NCBI GenBank assembly: GCA_037974665.1
Contig: CM075769.1
Coordinates: 23,710,139-23,774,138, forward strand
Direction of reading: 5' to 3'
DNA length: 64,000 nucleotides
Origin: Ehretia macrophylla
Lineage: Eukaryota; Streptophyta; Magnoliopsida; Boraginales; Ehretiaceae
Part shown: in pieces, positions 35,363 through 46,065 of the stretch
How positions within the stretch are numbered: position 1 is the stretch's first letter
Layout: every line of letters starts with the position of its first letter
The notes under the pieces: model-generated
The model's database searches: none
What the model was told of the DNA's origin: nothing
The model's input: only the letters and a program-made list of their open reading frames with translations
Made by a program: the position numbers and the translations under genes

Positions 35363-36289
35363 GATTCACGATTTGATAAGATTCAGGATTAAAAAAATAA
35401 AATTTTGATTCACGATTCGTGAACTATAAACACGGAGATAGAGCTGCACTGCACAAAAGTGAATTTCTTACAACTAGGGATGGATCAATCTTTTTCATCA
35501 TACGTATCGCTACTCTTATTGATTTCACAAAATATTTTGAAATCTTTATTTGAAAAACTATTTAGTCCCTATAGCACCCATTATCTTTTAACGTTAAAAT
35601 CACTCAACTCCAACTAATAAACTATCATAAATCTACCACTGCTTAAAACCTGGTCATTATTGAAGACATGTAGTTTAAAAACTATTGCCATAAGGCTCTC
35701 TCTTATTGGTACCAGTACTGAATAGCTGAATTTCAAAGAATTGAGAAAAAGGCATACTAGATTGAACTAGAAGCAAACTTTAGCCACTTCATAAACAAAC
35801 CACAACAAAACATGAAAAATCATATAAAATTTACAGAGCATCAATACCTTCCCTATTCCAAGAAAGGAAAATCATAAATAGGTCAACAAAAGGAAAGCAT
35901 GGGAGTGATTGAGATACAAGCACAAGCATTTGCATCAAAGAGAAGGCGACCAAAGAAATTATCCAGGACAATAATGAACCAGATTAGAGAATATTATACA
36001 AGCAAAAACATAGTCTGCATTCCTTTCTGCTTCAGAAAGAGAGTAATATGGTGCATCACTTGGCATAATTTGCAGGAAGATAATGGTTTCTCCAACATTG
36101 CCAATTAAGTTAATCGATACGATGAGATGCATAAAACCAGAGGTTCACCAGTTAAGTGCATGGAATTTACATGCCTATCAAATCCCCAAGTAAAGTTGCT
36201 TCTTAAAATTTTGGCAACGTATTAAATCCAAAGCTATTTGTGATTGCGCTGCGACTAAGAACATTGCTAATCAAATTACAATCTAATTG
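35363..36289. other. Unassigned DNA
   Basis: The first 70 bases continue the GATTCAC/ACGATTC motifs seen before element B. The rest is AT-rich without recognisable coding potential; the ORF at 35899-36108 has no family resemblance. Confidence 0.35.
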
Positions 36290-36360
36290 ACTGCACCTAA
36301 TCTTTTTTGCTATCTAGTTTGCAACCGAATTTACTTTCATCTTGTTTAAAAAAAGGCTAA

Positions 36361-38265
36361 ATGTGTCAAGAGTTAATTAAAGGATATGGCAGGAAACATA
36401 TTCCACCACGGTGCCTTCTTAAAGTCGATTTTCAAAAAGCCTATGATTCGGTTGAATGGGATTTTATCTTGAAAACTATGGCTGCTTTGAATTATCCGGG
36501 AAGATTCATTGAATGGGTTCAGACATGTATTACTACTCTTAGATTCTCAATCTCCATCAATGGCTCACTCGAAGGTTATTTTGAGGGAAATAGGGGTATT
36601 CGGCAAGGGGACCCATTGTCCCTTTGCCTGTTTACTTTGGCATGGAGGTGTTGTCTCAACTGTTGAACAAAATTGCTCAATGGAATTCCTTCTCCTTTCA
36701 TCTGAAATGTTCTAAAACAAAGCTCAATCACCTAATTTTTGCGGATGATGTTATGATCTTTCTGAAAGCTGATCTCGACTCGGTGTCAGCTATTAAATGT
36801 GCTCTTGACATCTTTTGTATGCTTTCAGGTCTTCATATTAACAATGAAAAAAGTCTTATGTATTTTGAGGGATACAGAGATACTCTCATGGAGCAATGAC
36901 TTAGGATCATGAACTTTGAATTTGGTGATCTTCCATTCAGGTATTTGGGCTTTCTTTATCTGTTGGAAGAATTTCTATTAACTCTTGTAATGATCTTGTG
37001 AAAAAGATTACTAGTAGAATTGATAATTGGTCCAATAAATGGTTGTCCTTTACGGGACGTTTGGTTTTGATCAAATCGGTGCTATCAAATATTCAATCTT
37101 TTTGAGCTAGTTTCTTTGTTATTCCCAAAAGCATTGTGAAAGTTGTTGAGGGTAAATGTGCCTCATTCTTGTGGAAAGACAAGGATAATAATGGAGCCGG
37201 AGACAGAGTTGCATGGGCGGATGTGTATAAGTCGTATAGTGAAGGTCGTTTGGGCCTTCGGAGGTTGACTTAGATTAACAAAGCAACCATGTTTAAACAT
37301 ATATGGAATATCATCTCAAAAAAGGATTATGTTTGGGGACAATGGGTTGATAGGAACTTACTTAAAGGTCACTCTATTTTGGTGGCTAAGGTTATGAAAA
37401 GTTCTTCTTGGGCCTGGAGAAAGTTGATGAAGGTGAGGGATGAAGTTTGATTGCTTGTGGATTGCAAGGTCAGTAATGGTAACTTTATTTTCTTTTGACA
37501 CGACTATTGGCATCCTTTTGGTTGTTTGACTAGTCATTTCCACATTGCTTAAGAAAATGATATTGCCGCTAATTGGAATGACAGAGTGTCTAGGTTCATA
37601 TCTGGTAGCCAATGGTGTTGGGATGTAAGGGATCAAATGATGGTGGAAATCTTCAACAATTTTAATAACCTCATGCCTCAACCTCGAAATGATGACAAAT
37701 TTCTTTAGCGACCCAGATCAAATGGTATGTTTTCTATTTTTTTTTCTTTGGATGTTAGTAGGAGTGGAAATCCTACTGTTTCGTGGTGTTTTCTTTGGGA
37801 TAAATTTTGTATTCAGAAGCATTGTTTTATCCTCTAACTTGCAATTATGGATCGCCTTCCTACTAAATAGAAGATACTTTCTTAGGGACTGCATACAAAT
37901 GGTTTATGTGAATTTTGCTACTTGGTTGTGGAGGATATGGATCATTTATTTTTTCAATGTAGTATGTGTGCGAGAATCTAGAAAAAGAACCTGAGTTTGT
38001 GTTTAATTGATAGACAGATTTCGAGCTGAGATAATATTGTGCAGTAGAGTAATTGCTTCGGTAAGGGTAAAGGTCTTCAGGCAATATTGGTGAGACTTCT
38101 TGTGGGTTCTATTGTTTATAATATCTCGATGAAGATGAATAATAGATTGCATGGTAGAGGTGTTCTTTTAGATGAACAACTTTTTGGGAATAGTGTGACT
38201 ATTGTTAGGCAAAAGATTCACCTTTACCATAGAGTTAATAATAATGACATGGATAGTAAAATATG
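36361..38265 (+). pseudogene. LINE reverse transcriptase, C-terminal half
   Basis: Three frames are needed. 36361-36640 holds LLKVDFQKAYDSVEWDF (motif A with the first catalytic Asp), FIEWVQTCITT, FSISINGSLEGYFEGNRGIRQGDPLS. After a frameshift near 36640, 36640-36899 holds GMEVLSQLL, LNHLIFADDVMIFLKAD (FADD catalytic motif) and SGLHINNEKS. After further shifts come LPFRYLG, NWSNKWLSFTGRL, LWKDKD, LGLRRL and, at 37840-37990, the zinc-binding RVT segment (DRLPTK, GLHTNGLCEFCYL, EDMDHLFFQC). The enzyme would copy LINE RNA at a nicked target. Many stops make it inactive. Confidence 0.88.
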
Positions 38266-38774
38266 GAGTAAATTGCTTGCCGCCCCCCTATATTTTGCCC
38301 GAAATACTCATTCACCCCATGTATTTTTAAAATACGCTCATTATCCCCCTGTATTTTTTTGATTAAGGTGACGCACCCAAAATCTCTTATTCCGTTAGCA
38401 AACGTTACCAAATTAGTTAATTGATCGTTATACCCTTACATAAAGTTAAAATCGAAAAAACACAAGGGGATAATGAGCCTATTTTAAAAACACAGGGGTT
38501 GAATGAGTATTTCAGGAAAAATACAGAGGAGCGGCAAGCAATTTACTAAAAAGGTATTTTTGTCCAACAACGAATTTATTTAAACCAAAAGCATAAAAAA
38601 ATCGCATTTTAAGCGTGTGTGTTGCAATTGCTATTAAATTAGACGGCTTTTCTAACGGAGGGGGATGGTCAGCTACATTCTGAAAATCACATGGGGTAAT
38701 GAACCTATTTTAAAAACACAGGGGGTGAATAGATATTTAGAGCAAAACACAGGGGGACAGCAAGCAATTTACTC
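38266..38774. mobile_element. Three-armed Mutator-like MITE, 10-bp TSD
   Basis: It starts GAGTAAATTGCTTGCCGCC and ends GCAAGCAATTTACTC, flanked by GTAAAATATG at 38256-38265 and 38775-38784. The left arm (about 90 bases) has two inverted partners: one ending near 38548 and one at the true right end. It is inserted in the 3' part of the LINE. Confidence 0.88.
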
Positions 38775-39188
38775 GTAAAATATGTATAAAGTGGAATATT
38801 GAGTTTTTGCTAGTATAGGTGGTGTACAATCTGTTTATACTCTGTTGATAATTGTTGATTTGAAATGAATATATTTTGTTATTTAGCAAAAAAAAAAAAA
38901 AAATCTTGAATATCCGTAATAATCGGATCTATCTTCCAATTGGTGCCATTTGATTTCTGCTGCATTGGGCTAACTGACATAGATCAACTAAATCCGGGGC
39001 TTCCGCTTGTACGACCTCTTCCACTCTTCTCTCTTTAGCAACTCAATTATTCTTCCTTCATGATCCCTTAGAATAGCTGATGTACCAGCAACGGGAACAT
39101 GGTTCTTAATTGATGAATCACAATTCCTTTTCGCCATTCCAATGGGAGGAGGAGTCCATGGGTGAAGATAAGACTGTAAAAATAACAA

Positions 39189-39433
39189 AGATATATTGTT
39201 CGTTCAAGATTTTAAAACTTTATTTCTTTTTGATAGCTGCAGCAATTATCCTGCTAAGTGCCACCATATAACCACTTTTAATAGTAAATTGACCACATTT
39301 CTCATGTGGCCAAATCAATTTATCACCCCTTGAGACAAGTTGGAAATGTTCTTGCTAAGGTTGGAATATCCCATTGGTAAGTAACAGGATCAATGAGATC
39401 ACATACCTTATCAACCTCACATATGATAGGTTT
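39189..39433. other. Unassigned DNA
   Basis: AT-rich, no gene or repeat boundary recognised. Confidence 0.35.
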
Positions 39434-39672
39434 TTAATTTAGTCCCTATCGTTTAAAATAGTACAAATTAATCCCAAATATTTATCAATTGTAGTCTAAT
39501 TAGTCTTATTATTAAAACCTCGTTCAATATGAAAAGAGAAAATGTAAATGACTTAATTACTGCATATAATATAGAAAATTACCTATGTGCCCCTTCTTCA
39601 AGTGAAAAAGGTAAAATATCGAAAATTAGTTTAAACTGTTTTAAAAATATTGGGGACTAAATTTATCATTTT
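39434..39672. mobile_element. Possible MITE with TTTAGTCCC inverted repeats
   Basis: TTTAGTCCCTATCGTTTAAAA on the left faces an inverted GTTTTAAAAATATTGGGGACTAAA on the right, with matching order of motifs for about 45 bases. No clean TSD is visible. Confidence 0.5.
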
Positions 39673-40363
39673 ATCCATTCAAAAATGTAGCATACACATG
39701 TACATTTTCGTTAATATTGACTGAGTTTCTAATGGTAGGAAACTCCATAGAATATAGGGTCTCATGATCTTTTTTTTTTTTTCGGTAGGGTCTCATGATC
39801 CATCTTTCCATTTTAGGGACTACGAATTGATACGGCCAGCAGTAGTTGATTTTTCTTATTAGTCTTTTCGGTTTTCTTGGTCTTATGCAAAGACAGGTAT
39901 TTGGAAATGAGTCTCCAGACTCTTCTGGTTAACTCGGTCGGTAGCTATAAGCTAATTAATTGAATTTCTGAACAAGTGGACCTTGGAGGGCTATAAGCCA
40001 CATATGATCACAATAAACAATATTGATTTGCTGCGTTCCAGATAGAATTTAACTCCATTATTTATGTGTTTTTCAATAGAAAATCATTTTCCGACAAAAA
40101 AAAATTGAAAATCATTAAGCATTTTATTAACGTCAAGAATAAGATAACTTCAAATTATCACATGGGTCACAAAGAATCATTATTTGTGATCATCTATTAA
40201 TACTATTATTAAGCCATACGTTTTTATCTAGAATTTTCCCCCTCGCAAACTAACTAAATTTAGCTTTCGTTACTTACACGCTTGATTGACCCACGTTGCA
40301 GCCACTAAGTTAGAATATGTAATTTGGAATGGCAAAACGTGTCCAATGACATTGAGTAATTAA
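39673..40363. other. Unassigned DNA
   Basis: No coding potential seen. A phrase GGTCTCATGATC is repeated at 39761 and 39788 around a T run. Confidence 0.35.
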
Positions 40364-40879
40364 AGGGTGGATATCCTTAGACTCCTTTGTAATCAAGCGA
40401 AACTAGTTACGATTTTTTTGTACTCCAAAAACTATAACTGGACCCTTTTGTGGTCCATCTGTTAATACATACCGCCTCCTTCCGTCAAATTTTCTGTCAA
40501 AACTAGAAGAATGTATACCACATGTGAATAAAATGTAATTTTTATTAGTTTTTAACATACTTGACAATAAATAATAGTAATAATTGAAAAAAAAATTAAA
40601 ATTAAAATAAAAAATACAAACAGCTTTCATCGTTGAATTTGAAACAACGATGAAAGTTGCTTGTATTTTATTATTAAATACGTTAAAAATCATTAAAAAT
40701 TGTACTTTACGAGCGTTTGTCACACTTTTCGTAAAAAATGACTGAAAATTTGACGGAGGGGGGCGGTGTGCATCAATGGGTGGACCACAGGGGAGGGGGG
40801 TCCGGCTGTAGTTTTTGGAGTACAGAGGGGTCGTAGTTAGTTTCATTTGACTACAGGGGGGTTCGGGACTATTCACCCT
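40364..40879. mobile_element. MITE with inverted repeats of about 140 bp
   Basis: The left arm (AGGGTGGATATC..., GAAACTAGTTACG, TGTACTCCAAAAACTA, GGTCCATCTGTTAATACATACCGCC, TCCGTCAAATTTTCTGTCA) is inverted at the right end (AGGGTGAATAGTCCC... on the complement). It is 516 bp with a Mutator-like long-arm design. No matching TSD could be read. The 178-codon minus frame 40403-40939 is an artefact of this structure. Confidence 0.8.
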
Positions 40880-40881
40880 AC

Positions 40882-41258
40882 ATTTTATCAAAAGTACACA
40901 ATATTTTTGGGTTTTAAAATGTAATTTGATTATCTCCATGTGATTTATAAAACTAGCTGAATATCCTATGTATTTTAAAATGTACCTAATTACCCCATAT
41001 GTTTTATAAAAGTAATTGATTACCCCTTTGTATTTTTAAAAACGTAGCTGAATACCCCTTGTTAAAATAAATAATTTTTCTAATGGAAGCGCGGGGTGTT
41101 AAAAACACAGGGGGGTATTCAGCTATTTTGTAAAACACTGGGAGGTAATTAACTACGTTTTAAAATATAATGGGGTATTCAGTTACTTTTATAAAATATA
41201 GGGAGTAATCAGTGACGTTTTAAAACACATAAATATTATACACTTTTAACAAAATATA
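40882..41258. mobile_element. Second inverted-repeat MITE, adjacent
   Basis: Left-arm phrases (CAAAAGTACACAATATTTTTGG, TAGCTGAATA, TAATTACCCC) recur inverted in the right arm (CCCCTTG centre, then GGTATTCAGCTA, AACTACGTTTTAAAATATAATGGGG, TTATACACTTTTAAC). It abuts the previous MITE by two bases. Confidence 0.7.
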
Positions 41259-41901
41259 TAAGGTGTTAAGTTGTTTATTCAATTATATATATATATATAT
41301 CTTACAATTACTTCTTAGGGAATCTTCAATGAAATCTCTAAAGAGTCTCTAAATAGTAATGATTGCTGTTTTAGAGACTCCATTGATCAAAATCCATCAT
41401 CAATGAGGGTCTCTAAAATACTATTTGATAATTTTTGACAAAATCATAACATCACTCAAGTTTTGAGTCTCCAAAATAGCACTTAGTCTTCATTTTTTTC
41501 AACAAATTTGTTGAAGAAAATAGAGACTATACAAGAAGACAAAAATGAGTCTCCAAAAAAAACAATATCAAATCTGACGATGTCATATTTGTCTAACATT
41601 GTCATATTTTTTTTTTTTAAAGTACAAAAAAAAACACAAACAACAAGAAGAAAAATAGCACAAAAAAAAAAGTCAACATATGCTGACAATAGAACCATTG
41701 CAAAGCTGAAAAAAAAATTGAGATCCGTTGAAATTCATGTATATATGCAAGCAAATCTGGAAACAAAAATATCATCAACACATATCATAAATCTTTCAAC
41801 ATACCAAAGATTTGAAATAAAAAAAACTCAAATTTTACAAATAAACAGAAAAAAGGTAAAAACAGACAGTGGTTGGGGGAAGGGGGGGCATCACATACAA
41901 A

Positions 41902-41918
41902 CACACACACACACACAC
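41902..41918. repeat. (CA)n microsatellite
   Basis: Eight CA units within the Harbinger-like element. Confidence 0.9.
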
Positions 41919-42033
41919 CTTCAATGCCGTGACCTTACATGGTTGTTGAAATATGTTTGCTAAAGGTAAGTTGGCTAAAGGTAAGTTGACTAAGCAAAAT
42001 ACAAAATAAATACAGGCTAGAAGATAAACTAAT

Positions 42034-42497
42034 TTCTAAATTTCCTTTGGCTTTTTGGGAAAGCCACACCATCAACGGACTTGAGATGTCTTTACCGGTT
42101 GCCGTTTGACCCGGACTAGCTGAAGTTTTATCGAACTCTTCAAAAACCATGACTTCAGAGAGGGGAAGTCTTACCGTTTCATCCTAGTTTTTGAAGGGAA
42201 CTTAGAAGAACAAAACTCTATCTGTCCAATATTTTTTTGGAGAACATTAGAAAACTCATATGTCCTGTGTTTTTGGAGAGAACACCGGAAAACTCATATG
42301 GCCCAGTTTATACTCATAGAGGAGTATTACATCTTTTTTCTATACTACTGTCTGTTTCCAGTTTATACTCATAGTGGAGTATAAATGCCGTAACAGTCAT
42401 CTTCGTTATCATCGGCATGATCTGTTGAAACTGATGCTTGATCTGAAGTTTTCTCAAGCTCTTCTAACTGCAACATGATGGCCTTGACTTCGATAAA
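42034..42497 (-). pseudogene. Possible captured host-gene exons
   Basis: Two minus-strand stretches have protein-like composition unlike the AT-rich surroundings: 42497-42369 (KAIMLQLEELEKTSDQAS, then an acidic DHADDNEDDCYGIYTPL and TGA) and 42150-42034 (VFEEFDKTSASPGQTATGKD, SSPLMVWLSQKAKGNLE). I do not recognise the family. Capture of exons by a non-autonomous DNA transposon would explain them, but they could also be chance frames. Confidence 0.3.
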
Positions 42498-43262
42498 TAA
42501 GATAACAAGAGCCATAACAGAAAGCGGAAGAAACAGGGATAATAGACAGATAAATAATTGGATTACAAATAAGATGGAGATAAAACGAGATTAGATCTCT
42601 TACTTGTTATTAATTGTGAATGGAAGTACTGTTACACTGTTGGTTGTACAGGAGTACAATGTTCAAACAGTGAAACCAAATTTAGGTTATTTTTTTAATT
42701 ATATTTTAATTATATATTTAATTAGGGTTTTGTATTTTATTTTTTAATGTTATTTTACTTTAGGTTATTTTTTTAATTTTTTTTACTTTAAGTTATTTTT
42801 TTAATTATATTTTTTAATTAGGGTTTTGTATTTAATTTTCTAACTCTCCTTTTTTTAATTAGTGATTTTTAATTAGTTTTTGTTTCAATATGAAATTATA
42901 TAATTAAACGTAATCCTAATTTTTTAAATGTTATATTCGTCGCAAATTATTTATTTTTTGCTTGAAATATTCGTTAAAAAAGTTAAAATAATCTAATTAA
43001 AAAAAAGTAACACACGAGAAAAAATAACACATAATCAAATTATTATGTAAAATTAAAATTAACACGATATAGAAACTCAATTTTATAGGGACCGTCATTG
43101 AAATTTTTTTTTATTTTTATCTTGGTCTCTAAATGGGTCTTTAAAATAATTTTTTTTATCTTGGTCTCTAAGTGAATCTTTAAAATTGATCTTGGTCTTT
43201 ATATGAGTCTCTAAAATAATGGATAGAGACTTATTATACACACTCTATTGAAGATAGTCTTA

Positions 43263-44264
43263 TGGTCAGTTTGATACGTAATAGCTATTTCAATTTGATA
43301 CGCAACAAAAGCTATTTCAATTTGATACGTAACGCTTTTGTTTGCAGTTTGGACTTTCATGGATCTTCTAGGGGAGTTGATGTGCTTTATTTTGTCGGGA
43401 AGGGGAATTGATGTTCGTGTCTAAAAAGGTTCCCCATTCCACATATTTCATCGCATCAATTTGGACATTTTAGGAGTCCTTAAGAGTACTTGGGCCTTTG
43501 GTGGATCAACAAAAATTCAGTTTCTTTAAAAACTGTGCATGAGTTTAGTATTTATTTGTTGTTTGTTATGTTTGTGTATATGTGAGTACCAATATCATCT
43601 TTCAAAAAAATAAACAATAAAAAAAATTGACATTTTTCGTTTGCTAAATGCGACTTCATTAGTTATAAGGCTTCTGATTTGGGCCATGACTATTGCTAAT
43701 CTACATAATGGAATCCATGGCTGATACATACATATATTTTGAAGTCATGTAAGATCCACATATATTAAGAGAATTACTAGCAAGTACAATTACATAGCTA
43801 AGAAGGACTGAACTCGAAAACTCATGGTACCCAAGATCTCGATCTTGAACCCTAAGCCCATGTGATGTATCTTGAATGTTTTAACTAAAACTTACTCTAG
43901 CAACTAACTTGAAAATAAAAATTTATGAGTAGCCTTAATGGTGGATTACTCTTTTATTAATTAAAATATGAATGTTTGAATCTTATGAGATAGGAATAAA
44001 AAAAAATCCAAAAAAAAAAAAAAGCTAACGTGACCATAGCAGAAATGTTCAAAGTAGATCTGATTCTTTTTAAGAAGACATAAGAGTGTAGTTGTCTCAA
44101 AAATGACCTCGGCGACTGAAATTTCCTATTTGCTTTATTTTCGGATCCCACAAATACTAAAATTCTCAAGTACCGTGCTACCTTTTAAATATTGTAGAAA
44201 TGTATTCTAGAACCCAATGAGTTTTGGTGCAAATGTTTTTCTAACAACGGGCAATGCTTTTATT
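43263..44264. other. Unassigned DNA with a short tandem repeat
   Basis: At 43270-43332 a unit with TTTGATACG(T/C)AA and AGCTATTTCAA repeats two and a half times. No gene recognised; the minus ORF 44169-43957 has no family resemblance. Confidence 0.4.
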
Positions 44265-44925
44265 TATAGCTTTAAGCACTGCCCATATAGATTGAGAAAA
44301 ACCAGAGTAGAAGAAAAGAAGGTTTATTATAATTCATCGATCACTCATAACATCCAGCCAGATTTAATACAAGAATCTTAAGGATTTGGTTCACCCTAAA
44401 TTCACACATCAACATGATTAGGCCTCAGATAAGATTTAGATGCCAAACAGGAAAGAGTCACTACCCTTCCTCACACTTATACCCTTTTGTTTTAAAGCAA
44501 TTTTGGCAGTTCATGTCGTCTCGGAGGACGGCATATCCACATTCGCAAGCAAAGTGAATTTTCTCCTAAAAGGAAGAAAAAGATATGCATTTCATTCGGT
44601 TCAGAAAGATCACTTGATGCAGAAAATAGACCCTGTCAAAATTTTCCTTTCTTGTGTAGGAATTGGGGAAAGATAGAGATTAAAGCAACAGCCAAAGAAG
44701 GGAAATGATGCACGCAAGTGCATGAAACTTCAGTGACGGAACTAGGCCCCTTTTATTTTTAAAAAATTCTATATAGTATTATTAAAAAAATATTTTGGTC
44801 CTCCAATGTTGAATTTCTAGGTCCGTCCATGTGAAACTTCATGCTTATAGCAGAAAAGCACGAGTCATAAATTCAGTGTTTCCTTCCCTCAATGGCATCG
44901 AATCTTTGAAACTTATTTATATCTT
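44265..44925. repeat. Diverged duplication, copy 2
   Basis: Same order and orientation of conserved phrases as 21475-22180, about 22.7 kb away. Copy 2 has an extra MITE (44731-44831) that copy 1 lacks. Short ORFs in the two copies are not equivalent, so the conserved part is probably non-coding. Confidence 0.75.
44731..44831. mobile_element. 101-bp hAT-type MITE, TSD TGAAACTT
   Basis: TGAAACTT flanks the element at 44723-44730 and 44832-44839. Ends CAGTGACGGAACTAGG and CTAGGTCCGTCCATG are imperfect inverted repeats. The paralogous site near 22085-22100 is empty, confirming the boundaries. Confidence 0.85.
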
Positions 44926-45293
44926 TATATGAATACAGTGTCTTCTGTAACAACTTAACGTGCGCAAAGTAAATGGCAGATCTAAGAGTCTGTTAAGTGG
45001 CATGTGTACTTTTTTTTTTTTTCAGACCTTTTTTAATTTACACACAGCTTTGGATGATTGTTAATAGTCAAATGGATGCGGTTTAGTTACGTCAATTAGC
45101 TACATTTGGGTGAAACTGACTACGTAGATCAACTTCTCTTTGCATACCCTTTGTTGCACGCCTTTCGGCATGCTTGATATGCAATCTGATTTGATGCTTT
45201 AATCTCATCGTATGCCATCTAATTTTTTCCACGAGACGAACGCATGTATGCTATTGACCATTGAGCTAACAAATCGGAAAAAAGAACACGTTG
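44926..45293. other. Unassigned DNA
   Basis: No gene recognised. It holds an 11-bp T run near 45010. The stretch next to the trnH-like fragment could also be organellar, but I cannot place it. Confidence 0.35.
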
Positions 45294-45367
45294 CGCAAAC
45301 AATGGAAATTGAACCCGCGCATGGTGGATTTACAATCTACTACCTTAATCTACTTGGCTACATCAGT
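45294..45367 (-). pseudogene. trnH-GUG: Organelle-type trnH(GUG) fragment in nuclear DNA
   Basis: On the minus strand the sequence follows the plastid histidine tRNA along nearly its whole length: GATGTAGCCAAGT, then the anticodon region reading TTGTAAATC where the functional gene has TTGTGAATC, then CACCATGCGCGGGTTCAAT. Almost every difference is a G-to-A or C-to-T transition, including the anticodon base, so it cannot act as a normal tRNA-His. Plant mitochondria carry a plastid-derived trnH, so the donor may be either organelle. This fits a nuclear insertion of organelle DNA decayed by cytosine deamination. Confidence 0.8.
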
Positions 45368-46065
45368 CCCTTTTATATCAAAAAAACTTTACAACAAAAA
45401 ATTGTGAAGAAGTTCTAGAAATTACAAACAGATTAATATAAAATAAAAGTAGAATCCTTAATCACGAACATAATCCTTTTTCTTTTCTTTTCTGTAATAA
45501 AACTGGAAAATGAAAGGTGAAAGTGCACACGAGTAATATATTTAATATGCATGTATATAAATGGTAAAATTGAAAAATAGGGCATTCGGAGTTTCTTTTT
45601 ACATCATCTATAGTTTCTAGTAGATGAACCATTAAACTACCACAACGTATCAGTGTCTTAATCCTACTCACAACCATCCCACCATAGGGTGATCTTGTTT
45701 GTAGCTTGGTTAAAGTGAAGTTTCCACTTATTTGGATGATCGTTATCTGGATGAACACTTATCTAGTGATATTCTAATCACTGAATAACCTGAAATAATA
45801 GCAAAAACTCTGTAGGTAGAATACCACTTTTCTATGTCAAGTGTATTATCATTTTTCATGAGTTTTCACTTAGAATATTCTTAATCTGAATCATCCGTAC
45901 TGTAATAATTCTTATTAGTATTCTGAAAGTGATCCATGATAAAGAATCTCACCGTAGGATGATTACTTCTATCAATACTTTGTCTTTAAAATATCATTCT
46001 AGTCCATCTTACTATATCTAAATGGTGGAACTACCCTTTATAGGGAGCCTACTCCAGGGCAAGAC
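45368..46065. other. Unassigned DNA left of a Copia LTR
   Basis: No gene recognised. The ORF at 45758-45462 (-) has no family resemblance. Confidence 0.35.

Larger units (their letters stand above)
36345..38903 (+). mobile_element. 5'-truncated L1-type LINE
   Basis: It starts inside the RT domain and ends in a 16-base A run at 38888-38903. ATCTTG at 36339-36344 and 38903-38908 is a candidate short TSD. Only the RT C-terminal half and the zinc-binding region remain, and a MITE is inserted at 38266. Confidence 0.8.
36290..39188 (-). pseudogene. RNase H-like (RVT_3) remnant split by a LINE
   Basis: On the minus strand 39188-38988 encodes WTPPPIGMAKRNCDSS...AGTSAILRDHEGRIIE, which matches the opening of the RNase H domain that ends many plant LINEs and related genes (W-PP-G-KxNxD, AG-G-xxRDxxG). 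After a frame change, sequence down to 38906 reads AEA-like residues. The LINE then intervenes, and 36344-36290 continues as KVNSVAN, stop, IAKK, the (E/V)NxVAxxxAK end of that domain. The hexamer ATCTTG at both LINE ends gives the junction. The middle of the domain is shortened, so this was probably already a remnant. Confidence 0.5.
41318..43259. mobile_element. Harbinger-like non-autonomous element, TSD TTA
   Basis: TTA flanks the unit (41315-41317 and 43260-43262). The left end GGGAATCTTCAAT and the inverted right end GACTATCTTCAAT form the terminal repeat, and both ends then show repeated GAGTCTCTAAA motifs. It is 1942 bp. No transposase is recognised. Its middle holds coding-looking minus-strand pieces at 42034-42497. 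Confidence 0.7.

Noticed and set aside
35899-36108. 69-codon ORF in unassigned DNA
   Set aside because: No domain, no conserved neighbour and no splice or start context; treated as chance.
40403-40939. 178-codon minus-strand ORF, one of the longer frames outside element D
   Set aside because: It spans both inverted arms of the MITE 40364-40879. Its composition and lack of any domain show it is a by-product of the repeat.
41508-41963. 151-codon Lys-rich ORF
   Set aside because: Poly-A and CA runs create an open frame; no start context or domain supports it.
45240-45275. Second tRNA-like stretch (minus strand TTAGCTCAATGGTCAATAGC) beside trnH
   Set aside because: It has an A-box-like phrase but no B box, anticodon arm or acceptor pairing that I could fold.
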